64,000 nucleotides of DNA, taken from contig NC_041786.1 of NCBI RefSeq assembly GCF_900090045.1, positions 3,094,501 through 3,158,500 on the forward strand. Reading direction: 5' to 3'. The stretch is from Plasmodium malariae. Taxonomy: Eukaryota; Apicomplexa; Aconoidasida; Haemosporida; Plasmodiidae. The translations under genes were made by a program, and so were the position numbers. A model generated the notes under the pieces. The model did not search any database and was not told the origin of the DNA. It worked only from the letters and a program-made list of their open reading frames with translations. Positions 42,940-54,300 of this stretch are shown here, piece by piece; position 1 is the first letter of the stretch; each line of letters starts with the position of its first letter.

Positions 42940-45534
42940 ATCTACATATATTGGGTGGAAAAAAAAGGGATACCATTAAAAAAGAAGCAGAAAAAAAAAA
43001 AAAAAATAATAATAATAAAACGTACTAAAAGGCTGCAGGAGATGGGATGAAAAGGAAGGAGAGGAATAAAACAAAAGGTTTAAAAAAAATTAAAAAATAA
43101 CAAATCTCAGTAATATACGTAACGATTGTGAGACAAAAGAAATGGTTATAATAATATTTGTAAAAGGAAATACTAGTAGCACTATTTTTGCTTAGATATA
43201 GGAAATATAAATAAATAAGTAAATGCATATATATGTGCAAGAATATTCTCAATTCGATATGATTATTTCATGCAAGTCAAAGGAGCAAAGCTTCATATGT
43301 AACAACATAGGCCAGAACAGAGATATAGACAAAACAGTTACGTAATTCAAACAATCGAAGTTAACGTAACAGAAAAAATTAATCATATGAATACTAATTA
43401 TTGAAATAAAGTATCTTCCAAAATACAAATAAATTTATAAAATGACTGTTTCAAATATGTAAAAAAAAAAAATATATATATGTGTATATATAATGCAAAT
43501 ATATGTACCCGCACACATGCATTTACATATATGTACATTTTTTGACTTTTGTGAATGTGAACTAGGAATATAAATATATACATATATATGTATGTGGTCT
43601 TTTTCATCTAGTCTGCATATCATGTAGCAAAGCAACTTCTTTTCTTATCTTTTCCCTTTTTTTTTTCTTTTTTTTTTTTTATAAACTATTCAGTCACTGC
43701 TTATTGTTATGAATATATTAAAGGTGTCCTCCAATTTTTTTAATGTTCATAAATGTGCCGTTCTGTTTTATACTAGTTTGTACTATTTGTGCTATTCTTT
43801 TTATATTTATTTATATGTATTCATAAATGTAACTGCAATCTGTGAAAAACACAATAAATGTGAGGCTTCGTTTTATCTACTTTGATTCCTTGTTTCTTCT
43901 CTTTTTTGTTTTGCTTTCGAGCATCACAAGGAGTCTAACAGAAATCAGTCAACACAGAAACTTTTGTCAAATACACATAAAAAAAAAAAAATGTTCGCTG
44001 GACATGAATTTTTATGCTGTAATGTACTTTTGTGGTTATTTATACAAAAAATATAAAGTTCTCTTAAATATATTTTAACTGTATTTTTTTTCTTTTTTCT
44101 CCTTTCTGCTTTCTTATTTACTGTTTTCTTTTTATCTTTTCTTTTTCTTTTTGTTTTTCTCTTGAATTTTCCAAAATTTGCACGAACATGTAAAAAAAAT
44201 AATTACACAAAAAACAAACTTTGTTTACAAACTACTAAAAATAAATAAGGACTTCACAATGAAATGGGTTTTTATGTGATAAGCTTTTTAAAAAAAAAAA
44301 TTGTAATGACGTACGCACGTATGTGTATTACTCGCGTGTAACACATGAATGTGTATGTATTTATGTAAATATACATATACTTTTTCGCATACGTGGTGTT
44401 TCTTTTTCTTTTTCTTTATTTTTTATCATATAACAAAATTATACATATAAGGCTTTATGAGGAAAACATAAATATAAAACAATGAAATAGATATGCCTTG
44501 CTATCAATTTAATTTTTTATATTACGATAAATGGAAAAAAAGGAAAGGAAAAAGAAAAATGAAAAAAGGAAATATTTATGTATCTCTCATTTATTATTTT
44601 TTTCACATATCTGTCATTTATTTAAATGTGTATGTATATATATATATATACATGTATAAAAAAAAATAATTAAAATTGTTTGACACATCATTTCATAAAC
44701 TTATCAGAAGTTAACATTAATAAAAAAATATATTTTTTATGAACTTAAAAAGTGTAATTGTTGTAAAATAAATACGATGTAAATTGAAATACAGTATAAT
44801 AATTTTAAAAAGCAAAAAATTTTAAATGAAGGAAAAAAAAGGAAAATTAAAGACTCCTTGAGATGAATGTAGCAAAAATAGTAGGTAGGATTATGCATGC
44901 TTATATATAAATACATAGACCCATACACATAAAATATTTACATACAAATATAAATATATTTACAAGTAAAACATACATGAGAAGATATACGACAAAACAG
45001 GAAAAAAAAGTAGTAAAATGACTGCAAAAAATAGTCTGGACGGACAAGCCGCAAACATGTATAAGTCTACACATATATATATAATGTGCTTATATTTATA
45101 TGTGAACTTTTGCATATGTCTTAATAGTAAAATATAATTTCTTAACAAAGACGAAAAAGGTATATTCTATACTTAAGGAAACTCACAAAAATGTATGTTG
45201 TAAGAAAAGTAAAAACTATAAATGAACATATATACATATAAGTACACATAGGCGTTTATGTTTTATATGTGTACTGATATAAAATTTAATAAGATATATA
45301 TTAACACATCGTTTCGTATATATATATTGTTTTTTTCCTTTTTTACAAATAATGAAAATATGCACTTGTATACACAAAATTATAAACAAAAAAAATGTAA
45401 TATTTTTCTATAATCTCTTAGGGAATTTTTTTTTTTTTTTCTATTAAAAATATTTTTTCGCTCCTAAAGATTTAGTTTAACTGATGAACAACCGACAAAA
45501 TGTATGAAAAAAAAGGTAATTGTAATTTCCTTTC

Positions 45535-45735
45535 TACGTTCTTTTTTCCATTTTTTTCGTTTTTTTCATTTTTTTCGTTTTTTTCATTTGTTTAGTTTTT
45601 TTCTTTTTTTAGTTTTTTTCTTTTTTTTCTTTTTTTTCGTTTTTTTCCTTTTTTAGTTTTTTTCTTTTTTTTCGTTTTTTTCGTTTTTTTCATTTTTTTC
45701 ATTTTATTTCCTTTTATTTCTTTTTTTTCTTTTTG
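45535..45735. repeat. T-rich tract with ttttttcgtttttttc units
   Basis: About 200 bp of nearly pure pyrimidine on the plus strand, composed of T runs broken by single c, g or a at 8- to 10-bp intervals. It could be nucleosome-depleted. The complementary strand is pure purine. Confidence 0.75.
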
Positions 45736-47339
45736 CTATGTGTATTTCAAATCACTCATCAAACAGTTGTGTTTTTTGAAAATTGCTACATTAATATTAA
45801 TGAATTCAAGCAGTGTGTTATGAACTAAAAATTGGAAAGAAACATAAAAATGTTGTTTTAAAAAAAATACATTAAAGTATATTTAAAGTTAAAAATATGT
45901 TTTATACATAGACGTTAGTATATATTCGTAAATAAAAAAAAAAAAAATTTTTTTTGTATATTATATATATATATATGCATATAGAAAGAATTTTACTTTT
46001 ACAACATTATGATAGGTGGAGGAAGAAAATAGAAGAAAAAAATCAAGTATTGAAAGCTGTAATTATATGTATATATATACATATATATATACGTAGATTA
46101 CACAGAATGAAGAATAAAAAAAGAAAAAAAATATATATACATTTTATACGGAAGACAGGCAAAAAAAACAAAAAGAAAATAAAAAAATTTTCTTTTATTT
46201 TTCTTTTTGCTTTCCTTTTTTTTTTTTCTTTCCTTTTTTATATTAATTGAAGAAAGCTGTGTTCAAGTTTCAATCTTTAAATATTTTTAATATAACAAGA
46301 AAAAAAAAAAAAAACGAAAAAGGAAAAATATTTTACTTGCGGAAGTCTAAAAATGTGTAATATTTAAAAAGATTACTTTGTAAGGGGGTGGGTTTCTATT
46401 TGTATATATATATATATACATTTTTTAGAATAATAAAAATAGATAATTTTCCTCTTTTTTTTACTTATTTTATTTTTACATACTTCGTTCTCTTATACCA
46501 CTGCCACTGCATTGCGCACAAAGAAAAAAGTCATTCCCGCAAATGACAGAAATATTTAAGGTTTCATTTTTTATACTACTCATATATGTATATGTGTGTG
46601 TACGTATGTATATATATATATATATACAAATGGAGTAATTAATGGTTACTTGTTCATAAAGAGCAACCATTTTCCTCTTTAAAATTATAATCCTTTTAGT
46701 AAAATAAAAATAATCATTGTGCTGCTAAGAAATAAGTTCGGTCACAAAATTAACGTAGTATGTCCTTTTTTCGTATTATTATTTTTTTTTTTTTTGTAGC
46801 ACAGCCAATTAATGCAGCATTACTAGTGTTAAAACTTTCAAACATGTAATTATATTGTTCACTGCTTATAATTTTTTTTTCTCCAATTCTGCACTGCGAA
46901 TTTCACTTAGCATAAATATAACGCGAAAAGAATCATAAAAAAATAGGGTTAACATAAGATATAATCAGTGACGTGCAATTTTACCTTTCCATAAAAAAAG
47001 GAATAAAAAAAAAACGACCCTCGTCCGTATGTACTACTTTTAGGAAGGATCATTCTCATGTTGTCTAGTTTTTATCATTACTTAAGTCGAAAATTGATAG
47101 AAATGCGTATCTCTATTTTTATTTTTATTTTTACGTTCATTTTATTTTGTTTTTCTTATAGTATAGCAAATATGCTAGCATTGTTGAGCTATCTCACGCG
47201 AATACTTCACACATGAACGGCAATTACGCGACATTATATGTGTAATTATTATATATAAATATTGCTGATCTTTAATAATTGCAAGCCTAACCCTGGTATG
47301 AAAAAAATTTTAAGTATAACAAAGCATAGTATAACGCTG

Positions 47340-47430
47340 CAAAATATAACGATGAAATGTATAACGAAGCGAAATAGAACGAAGCGAAATAGAACGAAGC
47401 GAAATATAACGAAGCGAAATAAAACAAAAT
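47340..47430. repeat. 15-bp tandem repeat (gaacgaagcgaaata)
   Basis: About five copies, one with a variant ending. The unit is richer in G+C than the surrounding intergenic DNA, and its length being a multiple of three keeps frames open on both strands. Confidence 0.8.
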
Positions 47431-48371
47431 GCCTGAAAAATTATGAACGGAAATTGTGCACACTTTTCTTTCACATTTGTTCAATGAGCTTCCAGGCACA
47501 AAGCTTTTCTTTTTCGTAGAATCTTCTCTTAATATTTCTTATATGCATCATACATGAACACATGAGTGTATATACATACTTGTATTTGTGTGTCCCCCTC
47601 TTTAGTAAAGAAACAATTACTATCTATTTTTATTTTATAGCTGTATAAAATGGTTAATATTATATATCATATATGAGTGACAAATAAAAAGTCAAACAAA
47701 ATATGGAACATTTCCAATAATAAATGGTCAGGAATGCAATTTTTTTTTTTTTTTTTAATTGAGCGCATTATTTATTTTTTAAAATTTTGTAATTTGGGAA
47801 TAGTGTTATTCATATGTTTAGTTATCCTTACTTAATGTCATTTTTCCGAAAAAGCAAAATTTAGTACGATTTCGTATGTGCACTAATATGTACGCGTACA
47901 TATATTTATGTATATATAAGCAAGTACTTACATCATTTAATTACACATACGCGAGGGGGCGTAAATTTTTCATTATTAAAGGAAATTTTTCCATCTTATA
48001 ATTGTACGCCTTTTTTGCTATTCCATTGCAAACGTTTTGTTAGTTTAATTTTTGATAGCAATCCCTTTTTCATGAATGTCCTGATAAAATAAATTCGTAT
48101 ACATTTATATATATGTATAGGTACATATGTAATGATGTATGCATAATTTAAAAAAAATAAAATTCGAATTTTATTACTACATTTGGAATTATTATTTTTG
48201 CTCAACTCTCTTTATAAACGCATTATGGTCTTCTCAATACGTTTGTGGAGGAAAAATACATTAATCAAATGAAAAAAAAAAAAAAAAAAGGTGAAATGAA
48301 AGGTATGAGACGGGTTGAATTGAAATAAAATGAAATGAAATAAAAGAAAGTAAAATAAATTGAAGTTCATT

Positions 48372-48549
48372 ATGCGTTGTGTGGCTAAACTTTTTAGTTC
48401 ATTTGTAAAATACAAAACTTGTTCACATTATATTAATGCCACTTTTACATTTTCTTTTTTGTGTAGCACAATTATCAAATAAATTAGTTTTCTTTAAATT
48501 ATTAGGGGCTATATTTGTTTCATATGTTTCGGAAGGTTCGCGGAAATAG
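48372..48549 (+). CDS. Candidate short transmembrane protein upstream of Rieske
   Basis: An ATG at 48372 opens MRCVAKLFSSFVKYKT to a possible donor at 48421. A strong polypyrimidine-AG acceptor at 48465-48466 leads to 48467-48549, reading LVFFKLLGAIFVSYVSEG and ending SRK and TAG. The phase agrees and the product would be 43 residues: a basic start and one transmembrane span, as in small mitochondrial subunits. The intron would be only 46 bp and the donor (GTTCAC) is poor. The minus strand over 48440-48560 is also open with PSETYETNIAPNNLKK, so the strand is unresolved. Confidence 0.25.
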
Positions 48550-48854
48550 GGGTTTTTAATGAAAAACGTATGTGTATATTTTTACGTATATATGTAAATA
48601 TTTGTATACCCACGTGCATGTACAAGTCTGTATATACACATTAGCGAATACATACATACAAGCATATAAGATTGGTTAAAGGGAAATCTGCAAAGGCATA
48701 TTTGCTATACATGGAATGCAACTGTATGTACTTAATTAATTTTTTATAAGCATTTATGTAACATTTTGTGTGTATTTACGCATGAACTTACAAAGAGGAA
48801 TGAACGGATTGTGCGAAAAATATAAAGAGGAAGAAACGAGTACGTGAGAATAAA

Positions 48855-49928
48855 ATGATAAGAATTAGGAGTATCGATTTGTTTTTGAAAAGTAACTTAC
48901 GGTCAAGAAAAAATGAGTTTAACAAAATTAGTAAGAGAACCTTTGGTGGAACATTTAACCATAACATAAAAGAAAACGATAGAGTACCACCTGCATCTGA
49001 AAATCCAAGTTATAAGAATTTGTTTGATCATGCGGAGGATATTAAATTATGGGAAATAGAAGAAAAGAAAAACATTAGTCATAAAAGTGTCGACGATTTG
49101 TCTGAATTAGTTGAACCATCAAATCATCCTCATCAGTATGAAGGTATATTTGTAAGAACGAGGTATGCTCACTATAATCAAACAGCTGAACCTGTATTTC
49201 CTAGGAAACCAGATTTAAAGAAAGGTGAATTAGCTAGTGGAGCTAATGTAACAAGAACAGATGTATGGAATGATCCTAATGAACCTGCAGTTGTTTCCGT
49301 AGGCAAGTTTGAACCCAATAATTTTAGACCAGCTGGTTATATTGAAAATACACCCAACCCTGATAGTATAAATTCTGAATATCATCCTGATTTTAGAGAA
49401 TACAGATTAAGAAGTGGGAATGCAGATAGGAGAACATTTATGTATTTTATAAGTGCATCTTATTTTTTTATTATGTCTTCAATTATGAGATCAACTATAT
49501 GTAAGTCCGTTCATTTTTTTTGGATTTCAAAGGATTTAGTAGCAGAAGGTACTACCGAATTAGATATGAGAACAGTTAGCCCAGGAGAACATGTTGTTAT
49601 TAAATGGAGGGGTAAACCTATTTTTGTAAGGCATAGAACTCCTGAAGATATTCAAAGAGCAAGAGATGATGATAAACTAATTGAGACCATGAGAGACCCA
49701 CAATTAGATTCAGACAGAACAATTAAACCCGAATGGCTAGTTAATATAGGAGTTTGTACTCATTTAGGTTGTATACCTGCACCTGGAGGAAATTATAGCG
49801 GTTATTTTTGCCCATGTCATGGATCTCATTATGATAATTCCGGTAGGGTTCGTCAAGGCCCAGCACCTTCAAATTTGGAAGTTCCTCCATATGAATTTGT
49901 TGACGAAAATACTATTAAAATTGGTTGA
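48855..49928 (+). CDS. Cytochrome b-c1 complex Rieske iron-sulfur subunit
   Basis: Carries electrons from ubiquinol to cytochrome c1 in mitochondrial complex III. Single exon, 357 residues. The N-terminus (MIRIRSIDLFLKSNLRSRKN) is a basic mitochondrial presequence. A hydrophobic helix near residues 195-225 anchors the head domain. The [2Fe-2S] cluster motifs are intact: CTHLGC at 301-306 and CPCHGSHYD at 319-327, giving ligands Cys301, His303, Cys319 and His322 and the disulfide pair Cys306/Cys321. GPAP and the C-terminal EVPPYEF block are also present. It has a longer N-terminal extension than yeast Rip1, as in other Plasmodium. Confidence 0.98.
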   Translation: MIRIRSIDLFLKSNLRSRKNEFNKISKRTFGGTFNHNIKENDRVPPASENPSYKNLFDHAEDIKLWEIEEKKNISHKSVDDLSELVEPSNHPHQYEGIFVRTRYAHYNQTAEPVFPRKPDLKKGELASGANVTRTDVWNDPNEPAVVSVGKFEPNNFRPAGYIENTPNPDSINSEYHPDFREYRLRSGNADRRTFMYFISASYFFIMSSIMRSTICKSVHFFWISKDLVAEGTTELDMRTVSPGEHVVIKWRGKPIFVRHRTPEDIQRARDDDKLIETMRDPQLDSDRTIKPEWLVNIGVCTHLGCIPAPGGNYSGYFCPCHGSHYDNSGRVRQGPAPSNLEVPPYEFVDENTIKIG

Positions 49929-49948
49929 TTTGGTGTGGTACTGGAGTA

Positions 49949-50292
49949 ATGAGATTAGGGAATATATGCCTTCCTATTTCACTATTGTGTAAGAAATGTC
50001 TTACGAATCACACTTTTCTGTGTCTTCTGTTCCTTACCACTGAGCGCAAGTTAACTTTGCCATTTTTGCAACATCTAAGGGAGATGTGTGTTGCCTTATT
50101 GTCCATGTTAGAATCTCCAGTTTTGTATATGCTTTAGCCGATACATATTCGAATAGTCATCATTCCATTTAAAGGGGCTCTTTTTTTTTTTTTTTTTTTT
50201 TTAATTTGAAGTGCATTTGTAACGAACATTGTTTTAAAATGTTATGGTGTATGTGTGCGCCTTTTTGAAGTAGAACTGACCAGTGTATGCAC

Positions 50293-50338
<46 letters not shown>

Positions 50339-50681
50339 CAAAACAACAAGAGGACGTATATACAGTATGCCATGTATACTACAGATATGTAGGTTAATTA
50401 ACGATTCAATTATTGAGCAATTGTTGTCGTTCATATTTTTTTTTTCAATTTCCCTTCATAAGTTGCAAAATGATGAGGAAAAAAAAGGGAAAACGGTTTA
50501 TGTATTAAATGAAATTTACGAATTTGTTTTATTTAGAATGAGCGATTCGTCCTGCAGTACCTCGGCTGAGTATATGCGTATTTTGGGGTGTGAGGATAGA
50601 GTAAGACTGAAAAAAATAAAATATTATAAAATAAAAATAAAAAGTTTAATAGAGGCATTCCCATGTGACCCTTTTTTGTGA
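49949..50681 (+). CDS. Candidate two-exon gene directly downstream of Rieske, unknown
   Basis: Two open stretches join cleanly. Exon 1, 49949-50124, starts MRLGNICLPIS and includes LPFLQHLREMCVALLSMLES. A GTATAT donor at 50125 and an ATACAG acceptor at 50360-50365 remove a 241-bp intron that contains poly-T and (TA)n. Exon 2, 50366-50681, is 105 codons including YVLNEIYEFVLFRMSD and ends FPCDPFL. Phase 2 matches on both sides and the product is 163 residues, helical like an ARM/HEAT fragment. The composition is coding-like throughout, unlike the flanks. The ATG is only 21 bp after the Rieske stop, so either the 5' leader overlaps Rieske or the two share a transcript. No family recognised. Short open stretches exist on the minus strand but do not form a gene. 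Confidence 0.5.
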
Positions 50682-51012
50682 TCACAAACATGGGAGTTTT
50701 AGTTACTCAACGTTGTAGTGGTTTTTTTTTGGAAGATGTCTATGTTAATTATACTGAAAAATTATAAATGCCATGGATTTAGTATTTTTTTTTTTTCTGT
50801 TTTTTAAAAAGCTTGTCAAATATCAGTTTTACCTTATTAATGGCTACATGATGGTTTATCTTCTGAAGCATAACATTGTTCACGCTAGGAGTAAATCTAG
50901 TTAAATTTCATCATAATTATCACTTGAAGGAACAAAGAAAATTGCATTTTAAGTTTGTAAACATACGAATATTACGAAACATGTCTGTCTTTTAAAAGGA
51001 AGTTGTGCACAT

Positions 51013-51048
<36 letters not shown>

Positions 51049-51376
51049 TTATTTATTTATTTATTTACATTTATATGCACATACGAATATCCTTTCAAAA
51101 AATTAATAAGAAGGGGGTGTTAAAACAAATAATAAGAGGGAAAGAAAAAAAAAAAAGAAATGGAAAATATGGATGAAAAAGGAGAATAAAGGATAAAAAG
51201 AGGAAAAAGAAGAAAAAAATGAAAAGAAACCAGATGAACAAGCATGTTTATATGTGTAACGTAAGCACACATGTACACACAATTGTACGCGTGTGCAAAA
51301 TGCAAAATTAAAATTATGTGCACACTAAAAAAATTCAAGTTCAAAACATATACCAATAAAACGAATTACACACTTT
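50682..51376. terminator. Convergent 3' region before the SUN gene
   Basis: About 700 bp of AT-rich sequence with a (TA)n followed by (ttta)n at 51017-51066 and A-rich sequence at 51140-51220. No gene seen; the minus-strand SUN gene stops at 51377. Confidence 0.5.
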
Positions 51377-54300
51377 TTACTTATTATGACATGTGCAACT
51401 TTTAATATAGGTGTTCAATTTATTTGACAAATGCTTATAAAAAATAAAACAAAATATATTATTTATTAAAAATAAAACTAAAAAGATACAAACAAGAAGA
51501 GCATAAAAATTATTGCTGTTACTTTGTGTGAAATAATTACTACTGAAGTATGTGCTCCCGTAATAGTAACTATTTACCAAAAAATTAAAAAAAGCTTTTT
51601 TAAAATATTTAATTTTTTCTATAATAATATTCAAAACGGTTATATTTCTAACCATTTTGCATATTTTCAAATAAAAATTTTGAATTCTGTCTACAGATGA
51701 ACTGTAATAAATATAAGGCGTTTTAAATATGTCGTTGTGACAATGGTTTTCATAATATAAAAAATTGAAAATACTTCTTTTTTTTTCTTTAAATGTAAAA
51801 TCGGCATTTTCATGATGAAAAGAATTCTTGTTATGTAATAATGTTTCTTCATCATCACAAATAGTAAAATTTCCCCTCAGTTTTTGAAAAAGATATTTTT
51901 TTTCTAATTCATCATAGAGAAAATCTTGTAAATATTTACACATATAATTAAGAGATGTTAAATTTTGATTCTTATCATTTATTTGAGTAATACAAATGTC
52001 TTTCATTATTTTATAAAAGGTATCTGATTTTTTCCTACACTTTCTCAAATCCTGCATATTTTTTTCGTTTATCATAATATATTTTAAAAGCAGACTAACA
52101 GTATTTTGTAGTATTTTAAAATTTGATAACATATGATAAATTATTTTCGTTTTGTTATTTGTTATTTTTATGACATCCTTTAATTTTGCGACAACATAAT
52201 TATTTTTGCTTTCAATAGTTTTTACTTTATCTACTAATGTTAAGAGGGCATGCCCTCTAGTATTTTTGGACTTTTCTTCGATTTTTTCCTCTCTTATGCA
52301 ATTTTGGTCATGGTTATAGTGTACATTATCACCGATAACTTTGTCTACTTCCTCTATGTAATGCAATTTCTCTTCCTGAATTTTTCTGTTGTCTTCTATA
52401 TTATTATTACTATTATTTTTACTATTACTATTATTGTTATGATGATGATTACTATTATGACTACTTTCCCTTTTTTTGTTATCTTTGTTATTGACTATTA
52501 GGTATATTTTTTTTCCTGTTTTTAAATTTACAGAATAATTTTGAGAGGAGTTATCATAATACTCGTTAATAATATCATACACTTCGTTAATAAGTTTACT
52601 ATTTGTTTCTTCCGTTTTTTTTATTTCATTTAAAATTTTTATGCTATTGTCACTATTATCCTTGTACCCTACATTTACGATATTTTTTAATTTATCTTTT
52701 TCTATCTGTTTGTTCAAAGGACTTTCGTCCACACACTCTTTTACATATTCATCACAGTACATAATATTTTCAACATCATCAACAGATATACGAATATCTG
52801 CCATGTTTTTATTTTTTTGTTCATCTTTCACCGTCCCGTATGTGTAAAGAGGTAAATTCTGGTCACTCACTTGTGTTTTTCCATTTACGTGCAATTCGCA
52901 CTTATCTGTTTTTATATTTTTAAACGTGTCCATATTATTTATAAACATCATTGACTTTCTTTTTTCTCTTTTATTTTTCAAAAAGTTAATTTTCTTTAGC
53001 TGTTTTATGCGATTCATGATGAGGGTGCTGAAAAAATTGGAAACCACGTTTATAAGGACTTTGGAAATTTGTGCAAATTGTGCGAATTGTACATATTTTG
53101 TTGATATCTTTTTTTTAATAATATCCCTCTTTAAATGGATACGACGAAAGCCCAGTTGCTTGTTCTTCATTCGGTAAAAGAAATTTATTAAATTTCGTCC
53201 ATTCTTATTTTCATAATTGTTATCATTTCCTTTTGCATTTGGGTAAATTTCTTTTTTTGTGAAGCAATTTTCGCTCATATAATTTGACACTATATTTTTC
53301 ACTTCATTTGCATTTAGTTTTATGATATCTTGTTCTATTTTTTCAACTATTAGTTTATGCCATATGGACACGAAGCACATTTCAAGTCTTTTTATTTCAT
53401 TCTTTTTATTTATAATGGAAGTTAAAATGTACCTTGGAAGTAAGCTTTTTTCTCTTATCTTGTGAAGGAACAGGGTAAAAGTATCAATAATGGGGAGGGG
53501 TTTATGTTTAATGGGTTCACGCTCACTACTTCTTAGTTGAGTCCTCACAGGACAATAATGTATTTGGTAGTTTGAGTCGTTTGCGTCATATGATTCATAT
53601 AAGTCGCACGTATCGCTTCTATCACCCTGACCGCCTTCTATGGCATCGTCTCTTCTTACCCTATGACCATCGTCAGCATAGTAATTAACACGACTTATCA
53701 CAAAATCATCGTATATACTGCACATATCGTTGTTTTTCTGTTGGTAAAAAATATTGGGGACTCGCTGCTGAAAAAATATTCTCTTTTTCTTCAAAATAAG
53801 GTAATACTTAAAAATGTCGTAGCATTTGGTCTTGTTATAAAAACTGCTAACTAGTTTCTTTTCCAAAGAATGAATAAAATGTGGGGATTTAGAAAGCTTG
53901 TACCATTTTAAAATTAAATCCGTGCAATATTTTATATATTCCGAATTGTATTTTTGATCCTTTTTTAGTTTATAAATAATATATAAAATTATGTGCTTAT
54001 CATTAAGTTTTTGTATAATTACTTTTTGACGAGAAACAATATTTTTTTTTTTCTTTTGATATTTGTTCCAAATGTAGCCAGTTATAATGTCTTTAGGGGA
54101 GGAACAATTTGTAGAAATGTTTACTGTATGAGAAATTGGAAAATAATCCTTATTCAACTTTTGTTTTATTATTTTTTTAAATTTTCTCAATAAAAATATA
54201 TTTCTAAAGAAGTTACACCTTTTACCTTCTTTTTTTCTGTACTTGGTATATGTTTCTTTTTTATACATTGTTTTATTTGTACCATTAAAAATGTAAATAC

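Larger units (their letters stand above)
42940..48854. promoter_or_regulatory. 5.9-kb divergent intergenic region between NF-YC and Rieske genes
   Basis: The longest gene-free gap in the window, holding both promoters. It includes T-rich blocks (43660, 44080-44160, 45540-45720), (TA)n runs (44640, 45960, 46620) and a 15-bp array (aacgaagcgaaatag) at 47345-47425. Two coding-like islands, 46476-47080 and 48372-48549, are described separately. I saw no tRNA or other structured RNA. Confidence 0.55.
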
